In this document: positions 18,680-27,825 of the stretch, piece after piece
How the letters are laid out: each line of letters opens with the position of its first letter
Numbering within the stretch: position 1 is the first letter of the stretch
NCBI RefSeq assembly: GCF_015353075.1
Contig: NZ_CP064187.1
Location: 620,001 to 684,000, forward strand
Source of the DNA: Rhizobium sp. 007
GTDB lineage: Bacteria > Pseudomonadota > Alphaproteobacteria > Rhizobiales > Rhizobiaceae
DNA: 64,000 nt
Direction: 5' to 3'
Position numbers and translations under genes: made by a program
The notes under the pieces: model-generated
What the model saw: the letters and a program-made list of their open reading frames with translations, nothing else
Database searches by the model: none
What the model was told of the DNA's origin: nothing

Positions 18680-19870
18680 ATGACGAATCTCTTTTCGAAC
18701 AGCGATGCCCGCCGCGTCTTCCTCGCCAAACAGGGCCTCAGCTCTCCGCCGAACCGCGCCCTGACCAAGGCCGGGCTGCTGCAGCTGATCCATGATATCG
18801 GTTTCGTGCAGGTGGACAGCATCCAGACGGTGGAGCGGGCGCATCACCAGATCCTCTTTTCCCGCAACCAGACATACAGACGCGAACACCTGACCGCGCT
18901 CCTGGAGAAGGACGGCGCGCTGTTCGAACATTGGACGCACGACGCCTCCATCCTGCCGAGCGCCTTCTTCAAATACTGGAAGCACAAATTCCGGCACCAG
19001 GAAGAGGTGCTCGTCGAGCGCTGGCGCAAATGGCGCGGCGAGGGTTTCGAGCATGCCTTCGACGAGACCTACGAGCGCGTGGCGCGCGACGGCGCGATCA
19101 TGGCGCGCGAGATCAAGGCCGACGGACACACCTCGGGCGGCTGGTGGAACTGGCATCCTAACAAGACCGCGCTCGAATATTTCTGGCGCACCGGCAAGTT
19201 CGCCATCGCCGGCCGCTCCAACTTCCAGAAGATCTACGATCTGGTCGAGCGTGTCATCCCCGCTGAATTCCGCGATCCGGAAGTAAGCCGGGAGGAGTTT
19301 GTCGATTGGGCGTGCCGAAGCGCGTTGAAACGGCTCGGTTTTGCGACACACGGCGAAATCGCCGCCTTTTGGAATCTGCTGTCGCCGGACGAGGCCAAGG
19401 CCTGGGTTTCAACCCATCGCGACGAACTGACCGAGATCCTGATCGAACCGGCGCTCGGCGGCAAGCCGCGCCCCTCCTGGGCCTTCGCGGATTTCCTTTC
19501 GACGCTGGATGGCTATCTCGAGGCTCCGGCGCGCATTCGCGTCTTGAGCCCCTTCGATCCGACGATCCGCGACCGCAACCGCACCGAACGCCTGTTCGGC
19601 TTCTTCTACCGCATCGAGGTTTTCGTACCTGAGCCGAAGCGCGAATACGGCTATTACGTCTTTCCGCTGCTCGAAGGTGACAAACTCATCGGCCGCATCG
19701 ACATGAAGGCCGACCGCAAGCAGGGGACGCTGGATGTGAAGCGGCTATGGTTGGAGCCCGGCGTGAAGGCTTCTGCGGGACGGATGGAGAGGCTGCGAGC
19801 GGAACTGGAGCGCGTGGCGAAGTTTGCGGGGGTGGAGAAGGTCGTGTTTCTCAAGGGGTGGAGGGGTTAG
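18680..19870 (+). CDS. YcaQ/AlkX-type winged-helix DNA glycosylase
   Basis: A 396-residue protein of the YcaQ (HTH_42, winged helix DNA-binding) family. Characterised members, such as E. coli YcaQ and Streptomyces AlkZ, unhook bulky adducts or interstrand crosslinks from DNA. The catalytic QxD-type motif is intact as QVD at residues 44-46 (IGFVQVDSIQTVERAHH), and the C-terminal region with IGRIDMKADRKQGTLDVK is typical. The ATG at 18680 is preferred; a GTG two codons upstream is also in frame. It stands alone, divergent from bioM. Which lesion it handles cannot be read from sequence; in producers of DNA-alkylating natural products such genes give self-resistance, but no such cluster is nearby. 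Confidence 0.88.
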   Translation: MTNLFSNSDARRVFLAKQGLSSPPNRALTKAGLLQLIHDIGFVQVDSIQTVERAHHQILFSRNQTYRREHLTALLEKDGALFEHWTHDASILPSAFFKYWKHKFRHQEEVLVERWRKWRGEGFEHAFDETYERVARDGAIMAREIKADGHTSGGWWNWHPNKTALEYFWRTGKFAIAGRSNFQKIYDLVERVIPAEFRDPEVSREEFVDWACRSALKRLGFATHGEIAAFWNLLSPDEAKAWVSTHRDELTEILIEPALGGKPRPSWAFADFLSTLDGYLEAPARIRVLSPFDPTIRDRNRTERLFGFFYRIEVFVPEPKREYGYYVFPLLEGDKLIGRIDMKADRKQGTLDVKRLWLEPGVKASAGRMERLRAELERVAKFAGVEKVVFLKGWRG

Positions 19871-19874
19871 CCGC

Positions 19875-19990
19875 GTGGCACTTCTCCCCAGCGGGAAGAA
19901 GTGCCGGAGCCTAGCTCGGCACGAGATTGTCGGAACGCCCCGCTCATCCGGCCCGCAGGGCTGCCTTTCTCCCCGGGCAGAAGGGAACCT
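19875..19990. repeat. Palindromic intergenic repeat (RIME-like)
   Basis: This begins with a 9-pair stem, GGCACTTCT / AGAAGTGCC, at 19877-19905, directly after the glycosylase stop. It then shows CGCTCATCCGGCCCGCAGGG and TTTCTCCCCGGGCAGAAGGG. The CTTCTCCCCG...GCAGAAGGG core and the CTCATCCG element recur near 22.4 and 62.4 kb. Elements like this are widespread between genes in Rhizobium (RIME/REP-like). The hairpin may also serve as a transcription barrier for the two convergent genes. Confidence 0.65.
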
Positions 19991-19991
19991 C

Positions 19992-21095
19992 TCACCAAAT
20001 CTCCGTCTTTGAAATCTTGATTCCAAATCCCTCCAGGCCGACATAGTGTCGCTCGCGGCTGGTGAGCAGCCTGATCGAACTGACGCCGAGGTCTTTCAGG
20101 ATCTGCGCGCCCAAGCCGATTTCCAGCCATTCGCTTTCGCGGCTCTTGGCTTCGGCGTGGGCTTCGCGTCCCTGGCTGCGGGCCTTGCGGCCGTTGTCGT
20201 AGTGGCCCACGCCCACGGAGCCTTCACGGAGGTATACGATGATGCCGCGGCCTTCCTCGGCGATTTTCTGCATATAGTGGTCGACCGGGCTCTTCTTGCC
20301 GAAGAGGTCCTCGGCGACATTTTCCGGGTGCAGGCGCACTGGGATGTCGATGCCGTCGCGTATATCGCCGAAGACAACGGCGAGGTGCTGCATCGGATCC
20401 CAGGGGAGCGAGTAGGTGTGCGCCTTGGCCTTGCCGAACGGCGTCTCGATATCGAAGCTGGCGCCGAGTTCGATCAGCGTTTCCTTGCGCTGGCGATAGG
20501 CGATGAGGTCTGCGACCGAGACGAGCTTCAGGCCATGCTTTTCCGCAAAATCGATGACCTGCGGCCCGCGCGTCACCGTGCCGTCGTCATTAACGAGCTC
20601 GCTGATGACGCCGATCAGCGGCAGTCCGGCGAGCCTGCAGAGATCGACGGCCGCTTCGGTATGGCCGGAACGCATCAGAACGCCGCCTTCGCGGGCAACT
20701 AGTGGAAAGATGTGGCCGGGCCGGACGAAATCGCTTGCACCGACATTCGGATTGGCGAGATTGCGCACCGTCAGCGTGCGGTCGTCGGCGGAAATGCCGG
20801 TGGTCGTGCCGTGCTTGAAATCGACGGACACGGTAAACGCCGTCGTGTGCGCGGAGTCGTTTTCGGCCACCATGGCGTTGAGGTTCAGGCGCTTCGCCTC
20901 TTCTTTCGGCATTGGCGTGCAGACGATGCCGGAGGTATGGCGGACAATGAAGGCCATCTTTTCCGGTGTGCAATGGACGGCGGCGACGATCAGGTCGCCT
21001 TCGTTCTCCCGGTCGTCGTCATCCATGACGACGACGATTTCGCCGGCTTCGAAGGCCCGGATGGCATCGACGACGCGCTTCTGGTCATAAGGCAT
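19992..21095 (-). CDS. ribB: 3,4-dihydroxy-2-butanone-4-phosphate synthase with degenerate GCH II domain
   Basis: A 367-residue protein of riboflavin biosynthesis. The N-terminal half (about residues 1-205) is an intact DHBP synthase with DDDDRENEGDLI, the metal and substrate acidic loop, and MRSGHTEAAVDLCRLAG. It makes the four-carbon unit from ribulose 5-phosphate. The C-terminal half has the GTP cyclohydrolase II fold, but where the zinc cysteines should be (HSECLTGDVFGSxRCDCG in active enzymes) it reads RLHPENVAEDLFGKKSPVDH, with no cysteines. So GTP cyclohydrolase II activity is very unlikely. Such proteins have been called RibBX. The start is 10 bases downstream of the aroC stop on the same strand, so the two are probably co-transcribed. 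Confidence 0.94.
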   Translation of the reverse strand: MPYDQKRVVDAIRAFEAGEIVVVMDDDDRENEGDLIVAAVHCTPEKMAFIVRHTSGIVCTPMPKEEAKRLNLNAMVAENDSAHTTAFTVSVDFKHGTTTGISADDRTLTVRNLANPNVGASDFVRPGHIFPLVAREGGVLMRSGHTEAAVDLCRLAGLPLIGVISELVNDDGTVTRGPQVIDFAEKHGLKLVSVADLIAYRQRKETLIELGASFDIETPFGKAKAHTYSLPWDPMQHLAVVFGDIRDGIDIPVRLHPENVAEDLFGKKSPVDHYMQKIAEEGRGIIVYLREGSVGVGHYDNGRKARSQGREAHAEAKSRESEWLEIGLGAQILKDLGVSSIRLLTSRERHYVGLEGFGIKISKTEIW

Positions 21096-21105
21096 GGGAC
21101 AGTTC

Positions 21106-22203
21106 CTATTTCAGCCGGCCGGTCTGGCCGCGGTCGCGAAGGTAGTGGTCGGCGATGGCGCAGGCGACCATGGCTTCGCCGATCGGCACGGCCCGGATGC
21201 CGACGCAGGGGTCGTGCCGGCCCTTGGTGCGGATATCGACATTGTTGCCGCCGGCATCAATCGAGCGCCGCTCGGTGAGGATGGAGGAAGTCGGCTTGAT
21301 CGCAAACCGCGCGATCACCGGCTGACCGGTCGATATGCCGCCTAAAATACCGCCGGCGTGGTTGGAAAGAAACAGCGGCTTGCCCTCATTGCCCATGCGC
21401 ATCTCGTCGGCGTTTTCTTCGCCGGTGATTTCGGCGGCGCCGAACCCATTACCTATCTCGACGCCCTTCACGGCATTGATCGACATCAGCAGCGAGGCGA
21501 TGTCCTGGTCGAGCTTGGCATAGATGGGCGCACCAAGCCCGGCCGGAACACCTTCAGCCACGACTTCGACGACGGCGCCGATTGAGGAGCCGTTCTTGCG
21601 GATGCCGTCAAGATATTCCTCCCATACGGGAACGATCTCAGCATCCGGCGAGAAGAAGGGATTCTGGTTCACCTGATCCCAATCCCAGTTCTGGCGGTTG
21701 ATCTTGTGCTTGCCGATCTGCACCAGAGCTCCGTGAACTCTCATGTTCGGCACGACGAGACGGGCAATCCCGCCGGCGGCGACACGTGCCGCGGTCTCGC
21801 GAGCGGAGGAGCGGCCGCCGCCGCGATAGTCGCGGATGCCGTATTTGACGTCATAGGTATAGTCGGCGTGGCCGGGGCGGTATTGCCGGGCAATCTCGCC
21901 GTAATCCTTGGAACGCTGGTCCGTGTTCTCGATCATCATCGCGATCGGCGTTCCGGTCGTCGTCATCGTCTCGCCGTCGGCATCCAGCATCACGCCGGAC
22001 AGCACCTTCACGAGGTCCGCCTCGCGGCGCTGCGTCACGAAACGCGACTGGCCGGGCTTGCGCTTGTCGAGCCAGGCCTGAATGTCTTCCAGCTTGAAGC
22101 GCAGGCCGGGAGGGCAGCCGTCGACGACGCAGCCGAGCGCCGGGCCGTGGCTCTCGCCCCAGGTTGTTACGCGGAAGAGGTGACCGAATGTATTATGCGA
22201 CAT
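21106..22203 (-). CDS. aroC: Chorismate synthase
   Basis: A 365-residue FMN-dependent enzyme that converts 5-enolpyruvylshikimate 3-phosphate to chorismate, the last shared step of aromatic biosynthesis. Family segments are [20 protein letters not shown] at the N-terminus, [18 protein letters not shown] in the middle and [16 protein letters not shown] later. The open frame reaches 22254, but the ATG at 22203 gives the standard start. It precedes ribB on the same strand by 10 bases; this aroC-ribB pairing links two pathways that need flavin or make aromatic precursors. Confidence 0.97.
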   Translation of the reverse strand: MSHNTFGHLFRVTTWGESHGPALGCVVDGCPPGLRFKLEDIQAWLDKRKPGQSRFVTQRREADLVKVLSGVMLDADGETMTTTGTPIAMMIENTDQRSKDYGEIARQYRPGHADYTYDVKYGIRDYRGGGRSSARETAARVAAGGIARLVVPNMRVHGALVQIGKHKINRQNWDWDQVNQNPFFSPDAEIVPVWEEYLDGIRKNGSSIGAVVEVVAEGVPAGLGAPIYAKLDQDIASLLMSINAVKGVEIGNGFGAAEITGEENADEMRMGNEGKPLFLSNHAGGILGGISTGQPVIARFAIKPTSSILTERRSIDAGGNNVDIRTKGRHDPCVGIRAVPIGEAMVACAIADHYLRDRGQTGRLK

Positions 22204-22573
22204 GTGTTCCGACCACGCGCGGCAACCCGCGCCATTCTCCAAAATGCGCGACACTCATAGGCTAAAAAGAGGTTGGGGCAAAAGCCTTTCTTTGCGCGAA
22301 ATTCACGTGAGGAAGAAATGCTGTTTCCGCAATTTGCAAACGATGCGGGTTTTGGACGTCATCGGCAATGAGAAATGCCGCGGCCCCTTCGTCCGCCACT
22401 GCTGGCACCTTCTCCCCGTTCTGACGGGCAGAAGGGGGCATGCCCACCCTTCTTCAAATCTCGGCGCTGGGTATGGCAAGTTCCCTCGCCCGTTTACGGG
22501 GAAAAGCGTTAGGGCGGTGGCAAATCATGCGATGGAGAGCGGCACAAAATCGCAAACAGCTATTTAAAGCCGC
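22204..22573. other. Intergenic region with RIME-like repeat
   Basis: This 370-base gap lies upstream of aroC and downstream of the CHASE-GGDEF-EAL gene. The aroC promoter should be in the first 150 bases, but I see no clear hexamers. A repeat core, CCTTCTCCCCG-ttctga-CGGGCAGAAGGG, occupies 22411-22437 and belongs to the same family as the elements near 19.9 and 62.4 kb. No gene is supported. Confidence 0.5.
22411..22437. repeat. Palindromic intergenic repeat core
   Basis: CCTTCTCCCCG, a short loop and CGGGCAGAAGGG form an imperfect hairpin shared with the intergenic elements after the YcaQ-like gene and after the metallopeptidase gene. The flanks (for example TTCGTCCGCCACTGCTGGCA) also resemble Rhizobium mosaic repeats. 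Confidence 0.6.
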
Positions 22574-25500
22574 TCAGGAAGCGATCCGCCATGCCGCACC
22601 ATCGGCTGCGGCGGCCGTGAAGTCGTCGAAGGAGAGGGGACGGGAGAAGGCGTAGCCCTGCAGCAGGTCGCAGCCAAGATCGCGCAGCATATCGGCGTGC
22701 GAGATCGTCTCGATCCCTTCCGCCACCGTTTCGACGCCGAGCGAGCGGGCGATGTCGATGATCGAGCTTACCAGTGCGCGCTCCTGCGGAGAGTTGAGGA
22801 TCGGCTGCACGAGCTGGCGGTCGATCTTGAGCCGTTTCGGCTTCAGCTTCAACAGGCTGACGATCGATGTATGGCCGGTGCCGAAATCGTCGATTTCGAT
22901 GTCGATGCCGAGCGCCTTGATGCGGTCGAGGTTGTGAGCCGCCACATCCTCGCTTTCGTCGAGGAAGATCGATTCCACCAGTTCGAATGAAAGCTCGCCC
23001 GGGCGTATCTGCAGGTCGCTCAGCGATTCGAAGAGGCTACCGTCATGCAGCCGCCGCGCTGAAACATTGACGGAGACCTGCGGCACTGAAACGCCGAGTG
23101 CTGCCCAGCGCATCTTGTCCTTCAGTGCGGTTTCGAGAACGATGCGGTCCAGCGCCTGCACCACGTTGATCTCGTCGGCGATGCGCAGGAACTTGTCCGG
23201 CGTCAGCAGGCCGCGGGCCGGGTGGTTCCAGCGCACCAGCGCTTCGACACCGGTGAGCCGCATCGTCCGCGCGCAAAATTGCGGCTGGTACCAGGCGGTG
23301 AATTCGCCATTCTCGATGCCGGCAAGGATCTCGTCGGCGATGCGCTTGCTGTTGATGATGTCGGCCTGGAGGTTCTGGTTGAAGAATTCGTAGCGGTTCC
23401 GGCCCAGGCTCTTTGCGCGGTAGAGGGCGATATCGGCGTTGATCAGCACCTTGCGCGCGTCGACATGGATGCCGTTGGCAAGCGCGATGCCGATCGAAAC
23501 GCCGCAGCGGCAAGGGAAGCCCTGGAAATTGACGGGCTGGCGCATTTCTTCGATGATCCGGCCCGCCAGCGCGGCCATATCCTCGTCGCTGGCATCGAGT
23601 GCGAGGATGACGAACTCGTCGCCGCCGATGCGCGCGACGACATCGCTGCCACGGACATTCTTCGAAAGAACCTTCGACGCATGCACCAGCATCGCGTCCC
23701 CGGCTGCGTGGCCGAGCGTGTCGTTGATTTGCTTGAAGCGGTCGAGGTCGATGTGGAGGATTGCGAATTTCTGCCGCTGCGACCGGCTGCCGGCCGTCAG
23801 GTTTTCGAGCGCGATGTCGAGCTTGCGGCGGTTGGCCAGTGCCGTCAGCGGATCATGCAGCGAATTGTGCTCGATACGATTCTTGGCAAGTTCGAGCTCG
23901 ATATTCTTGGCAACCGCTTCGTCCTTCGCTGCCTTCAGCTCGGCGGTCAGCAGCGCATCTTCCGTGACGTCGAGCGCGACGCCAATGAGCTTCAGCTGAC
24001 CTGTCGCCGTCTGGTGCACCTTGCCGGTCGAGCGGACGTAGCGAATGCTGCCGTCCTCGGCCGGCACGCGGCAAATGAGCGTGTGCTTGTCGCCGAGCTG
24101 CTTGAAATGCCGTGCGCTTTCCAGCGCAAAAGCACGATCTTCCGGGTGAATGCAGGAAAGCCAAACATCCTGGGGCATGAATCCCTGCCGTGGTTCCAGC
24201 CCGTAGAGCTCGTGCATGCGTTCGTCCCAGACCGAGCCGGCAGTGCCGAGCGTCGTTTCCCAGATGCCGCACTGATAGGAATCGAGCGCCAGATCGAGTC
24301 GGGTTGAAAGTTCGGCAAGCTGCGTCTCGCGGCGGGAGAGCTCGTCCAGTGCCAGTTCCAGCTCGGCATTCTTGATATCGCTGTTTTCTTTTGCCTTGCG
24401 CAGCATATCGGCTGCCTCCGCGTCTGCGGTCACGTCCGCGACGATGCCGATCGTCCTGCCGGTTCCGCCCGCATCCGTGTAGAAGGAGCCCACCGAGCGC
24501 AGATACCGGATGCGGCCGTCCGAAAGCCTGATACGGTACTGCGCCGTGCAGGACGTACCTGCCAGGCTGCAGTTGAAAAAGTGCGTCTCGGCGATTGGCC
24601 GGTCTGCCGCCACGATTGCCTCGAGCCAGCTTTCAAGCGGATGGCTGCCCTCGCCGGCCGGCTGGCCGTGAAGGCCCGAGGCGCGCGTGTCCCAGTAAAG
24701 GCTGTGGCCGTGATCCTGCAGTTCCCAGATGCCGATATTGGAAGAATCCAGCGCCAGGTTCAGCCGCTGCGAAAGTTCGAGCAGCTTCGTTTCGCGGGCC
24801 TCGAGTTCGTTGACATTGCGGGTGCGCTCGCCAAGAAGCAGAGTCGCGAGGAAGATCGGCACGATGATGACGCAGCCGGCAGCGATGATGATCAAGCGAA
24901 GCTGAAGCTGGTTCGGCGGAGCTTCGTTCCATCCGGTCGTCGGCACGGCCGAAAGCTCCCAGCGCCCGCCCGCGAAGGTGATCTTGCGGCGGAGCGGCTG
25001 CTTGTCGAGCACATCGGCGCTGCCGAAGAAGGGAAGGGCGCGTTGCTCGGCCACAGTCCCCAGGTCGCGCACCGCGATCGAAAGATGGTCGAGATGCGGG
25101 TAGCGTTCCTGGTTTTCGCTATTGCGCGCGGGTTTGAGGCCAGTGTTCTCGTAGAACATATCCTGGTCGATCGTGACTTCGACCGCACCCCAGATCTTGC
25201 GCTGCCCGTTCTCCTTGATGAAGATCGGGAAGAAGATCGCGAAGGCATCCCTTCCGCTGCCGATCTTGACCGGGCCGTAGAAACGCGCCTGCTGGTCTCC
25301 CGTATTGCGTCCGACGGACTGGCGCAGCATCAGCTTTTCACGCACGTCCTTGCCGATGCGGCTCTTGTCGGATTGCGGCGGGAAGACGTTGCCGACGACG
25401 AAATCAGGTGCGACGGTGATGCTGACGAAATGGGGATTTTGGATGAGCAGCCAATTGATCTGGCGCTCCATTTCTTCATCGTTGGCTTTCGCGCTCACGG

Positions 25501-25753
25501 AAATCATGTTGGACAGATCGCGGACGACGGTGACGTCCATATTGATCTGTGCCGCCATGCGGGCGCGAATGAGGTTCGTCTCGTTTTCTGTGCGGATCTG
25601 CAACTCTCGCAGATAGGCCGCAGTATTCGCACGGTCGAGCGTGAAGCCGACCGCAACGACCACAAATGCGACGAGGGTCGAAACCAGCAGTGAAACCCAG
25701 GTATTCTTGAGTACCCGCCGCAATTGAATATTGGCGCCCAGCCGGAAAAGCAA
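22574..25753 (-). CDS. CHASE-PAS-PAS-GGDEF-EAL signalling protein
   Basis: A 1059-residue membrane protein for cyclic di-GMP turnover. Order: membrane segment (about 18-38); periplasmic CHASE sensor domain (about 50-270, with NPHFVSITVAPDFVVGNVFP); second membrane segment (about 282-305); two PAS/PAC units (about 325-455 and 475-605, with PEDRAFALESARHF); GGDEF (about 635-790, motif RIGGDEF intact); and EAL (about 805-1050, EAL intact in TGVEALVRW and DDFGTGHTS present). Both synthesis and hydrolysis sites look complete, so it may be bifunctional or switched by the sensors. It is a stand-alone gene divergent from the DUF1344 gene. The signal sensed is unknown. Confidence 0.93.
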   Translation of the reverse strand: MLFRLGANIQLRRVLKNTWVSLLVSTLVAFVVVAVGFTLDRANTAAYLRELQIRTENETNLIRARMAAQINMDVTVVRDLSNMISVSAKANDEEMERQINWLLIQNPHFVSITVAPDFVVGNVFPPQSDKSRIGKDVREKLMLRQSVGRNTGDQQARFYGPVKIGSGRDAFAIFFPIFIKENGQRKIWGAVEVTIDQDMFYENTGLKPARNSENQERYPHLDHLSIAVRDLGTVAEQRALPFFGSADVLDKQPLRRKITFAGGRWELSAVPTTGWNEAPPNQLQLRLIIIAAGCVIIVPIFLATLLLGERTRNVNELEARETKLLELSQRLNLALDSSNIGIWELQDHGHSLYWDTRASGLHGQPAGEGSHPLESWLEAIVAADRPIAETHFFNCSLAGTSCTAQYRIRLSDGRIRYLRSVGSFYTDAGGTGRTIGIVADVTADAEAADMLRKAKENSDIKNAELELALDELSRRETQLAELSTRLDLALDSYQCGIWETTLGTAGSVWDERMHELYGLEPRQGFMPQDVWLSCIHPEDRAFALESARHFKQLGDKHTLICRVPAEDGSIRYVRSTGKVHQTATGQLKLIGVALDVTEDALLTAELKAAKDEAVAKNIELELAKNRIEHNSLHDPLTALANRRKLDIALENLTAGSRSQRQKFAILHIDLDRFKQINDTLGHAAGDAMLVHASKVLSKNVRGSDVVARIGGDEFVILALDASDEDMAALAGRIIEEMRQPVNFQGFPCRCGVSIGIALANGIHVDARKVLINADIALYRAKSLGRNRYEFFNQNLQADIINSKRIADEILAGIENGEFTAWYQPQFCARTMRLTGVEALVRWNHPARGLLTPDKFLRIADEINVVQALDRIVLETALKDKMRWAALGVSVPQVSVNVSARRLHDGSLFESLSDLQIRPGELSFELVESIFLDESEDVAAHNLDRIKALGIDIEIDDFGTGHTSIVSLLKLKPKRLKIDRQLVQPILNSPQERALVSSIIDIARSLGVETVAEGIETISHADMLRDLGCDLLQGYAFSRPLSFDDFTAAAADGAAWRIAS

Positions 25754-25998
25754 AAATATGTCTCCCTGTTCGGCGGAACTCTAAGGAGGAACCGGTTAAT
25801 TTACGATTTCCCGATGGTTCATCTTTGCGGCTTGCAATTAAGAGCACTCTAATGGTTAGCGGCTGCTTTTGATTGTTGTTAAAATGCTATTCATCAATGA
25901 GGCGCGGAAAGCCATTCTTCCGGGCAATTTTCGCCATATTCAGGAGCTTATCTGTGTTTCACCGGATTTTTGCGTCGAGTTTCAAGAGGGTTGCCGCG

Positions 25999-26259
25999 AT
26001 GCGTTTTTTTGTTGCCACGCTGCTGGCCACAGCAAGTTTCCTGTCGCCCATCAGCAGCTTTGCGGAAAGCGCCGACGTCGAAGCGACCATCAAGAAAGTC
26101 GACATGAGCAGCCTCAGCCTGACACTCGATGACGGCAAGACATATCAGGCGCCCGAGGAGTTCAACTTCGATGGGCTGAAGGCCGGTGTGAAAGTGGTGA
26201 TCTTTTACACGGAAGTGGACGGCAAGCGGGTGATCAACGACCTCGATATCGTGCAGTAA
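25999..26259 (+). CDS. DUF1344 domain-containing exported protein
   Basis: An 86-residue protein with a cleavable signal peptide (MRFFVATLLATASFLSPISSFA, cut after FAES or nearby) and a small mature beta-rich domain of the DUF1344 type (VEATIKKVDMSSLSLTLDDG). The frame is open further upstream, but GAGGG 8-14 bases before the ATG at 25999 and the signal peptide decide the start. The function of the family is unknown. It is convergent with the histidine-phosphatase gene, with only 7 bases between the stops. Confidence 0.85.
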   Translation: MRFFVATLLATASFLSPISSFAESADVEATIKKVDMSSLSLTLDDGKTYQAPEEFNFDGLKAGVKVVIFYTEVDGKRVINDLDIVQ

Positions 26260-26266
26260 TTAGAGA

Positions 26267-26857
26267 CTATATCCAGCCGATCAGTCTTTTCGCGGTGTCG
26301 ATCTTCAAGATTCGGTCCTGCGGAATTTCCCCCTCGGCAGCCTCGTGCTTCGGCAGATCGGCGATCATCTTGAAGAGGCTGCGGATGACGCCGCCATGCG
26401 TGACGCAAACGGTCGGGCGCTCGACGGAGTTCAACCATGATCGGATGCGCCACGACATGATTTCGTAGCTTTCGGCATAGTCGCCCGGCGGGATGAAATC
26501 CCATTTGTTGATATTGCGCTCGATGATGCGTTCGCGCTGGGTCGCCTTCAGTTCCCGGATGGTGAAGCCTTCCCAGTCGCCGAAGGAAACTTCGACCAGC
26601 CGGTCGTCGCTGCGGTAGTCCTTGGGCGGCAGGCCCATTGCCGTGCGCATGATCTCCATCGTCTCGCGCGTGCGCTGGAGCGGGCTTGCAACGAAATCGA
26701 AGGAAATGGCTTCGACCCCGAGAATCTCGGCCATGTCGATGCCGTTCAGCCGCGCCTGTTCGCGGCCGATGACATTCAGCGGAATATCCTTCTGGCCTTG
26801 CAGACGGCGTTCGGCGTTCCAGTCGGTCTGACCATGTCGGACCACATAGATGAGCAA
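26267..26857 (-). CDS. Histidine phosphatase (phosphoglycerate mutase-like) family protein
   Basis: A 196-residue member of the histidine phosphatase superfamily. The catalytic phospho-accepting motif is VVRHGQTDWN at the N-terminus (RHG), a second arginine lies in SPLQRTRETMEIM, the acid in EVSFGDWEG, and the second histidine in VTHGGVIRSL. It would hydrolyse a phosphate ester; members range from cofactor-type mutases to sugar and nucleotide phosphatases, so the substrate is open. The start is TTG at 26857. It lies 27 bases downstream of fabI on the same strand and is probably co-transcribed with it. Confidence 0.92.
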   Translation of the reverse strand: MLIYVVRHGQTDWNAERRLQGQKDIPLNVIGREQARLNGIDMAEILGVEAISFDFVASPLQRTRETMEIMRTAMGLPPKDYRSDDRLVEVSFGDWEGFTIRELKATQRERIIERNINKWDFIPPGDYAESYEIMSWRIRSWLNSVERPTVCVTHGGVIRSLFKMIADLPKHEAAEGEIPQDRILKIDTAKRLIGWI

Positions 26858-26884
26858 GGCAGATTCCGCTTGATTGGACTTCGA

Positions 26885-27703
26885 TCAGTCCTTGATAACT
26901 GAAATATCCGGCGCGTCTACCGCCTTCATGCCGATCACATGATAACCGCTGTCGGCGTGGTGTACTTCGCCGGTGACCGAACGCGAGAGGTCAGACAGCA
27001 TGTAAAGGCCGACATCGCCGACGTCTTCGATGGTGACGGTGCGGCGGAGCGGAGCGTTATACTCGTTCCACTTCAGGATATAGCGGAAATCGCCGATGCC
27101 GGACGCTGCCAGCGTCTTGATCGGGCCTGCCGAAATCGCATTGACGCGGATGTTCTTCGGTCCGAGATCGACGGCGAGGTACTTGACGCTCGCTTCGAGC
27201 GCAGCCTTTGCAACGCCCATGACATTGTAGTTCGGCATGACCTTCTCGGCGCCGTAATAGGTGAGCGTCAGCAGCGAGCCGCCCTCCGTCATGAGCTTCT
27301 CGGCGCGGCGTGCGACGGACGTGAACGAGTAGACGGAAATCTGCATCGTCTTGGAAAAATTGTCCGGCGAAGTATCGACGTAGCGGCCGGTCAGCTCGTC
27401 CTTGTCCGAGAAGCCGATCGCGTGAACGACGAAATCGATCTTGCCCCACATCTTTTCGATGTTCTCGAAAACCGCATCGATGCTCGCTTCATCACTGACG
27501 TCACAGTGGCCGGCGAGTACGCCGCCAAGTTCGGCAGCCAGAGGCTCGACGCGTTTTTTCAGGGCATCGCCCTGATATGTAAAGGCAATTTCGGCGCCCT
27601 GTGTATGAATGGCTTTGGCAATGCCCCACGCAATCGAACGATTGTTGGCGACGCCCATGATGACGCCACGCTTGCCTGACATGAGGCCTGTTGCTTGAGC
27701 CAT
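26885..27703 (-). CDS. fabI: Enoyl-[acyl-carrier-protein] reductase (NADH)
   Basis: A 272-residue reductase that completes each cycle of fatty-acid elongation by reducing trans-2-enoyl-ACP. It is a divergent SDR. The cofactor segment is GVANNRSIAWGIAKA, and the catalytic Tyr-x6-Lys reads YNVMGVAKAALEASVKYLA. The substrate-binding loop region ISAGPIKTLAASGI is present. Known triclosan-target residues cannot be ranked by eye. AGGGGG lies upstream of the ATG. Rhizobia often carry two fabI genes; the second is not in this window. Confidence 0.95.
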   Translation of the reverse strand: MAQATGLMSGKRGVIMGVANNRSIAWGIAKAIHTQGAEIAFTYQGDALKKRVEPLAAELGGVLAGHCDVSDEASIDAVFENIEKMWGKIDFVVHAIGFSDKDELTGRYVDTSPDNFSKTMQISVYSFTSVARRAEKLMTEGGSLLTLTYYGAEKVMPNYNVMGVAKAALEASVKYLAVDLGPKNIRVNAISAGPIKTLAASGIGDFRYILKWNEYNAPLRRTVTIEDVGDVGLYMLSDLSRSVTGEVHHADSGYHVIGMKAVDAPDISVIKD

Positions 27704-27825
27704 ATTTTGCCCCCTAATGAACCAATTGGAAATTGCCTATGGCATAGGCCGTTAATCGGTTCAAGATTGCGGGCAATCATCAACTGTTAGGGATCGTAAC
27801 AAAGGGTGCGCTTGTCACGAAAATT

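Noticed and set aside
22440..22655. A short plus-strand frame in the gap between aroC and the CHASE-GGDEF-EAL gene.
   Set aside because: It starts inside the palindromic repeat and runs antisense into the EAL end, with no motif.
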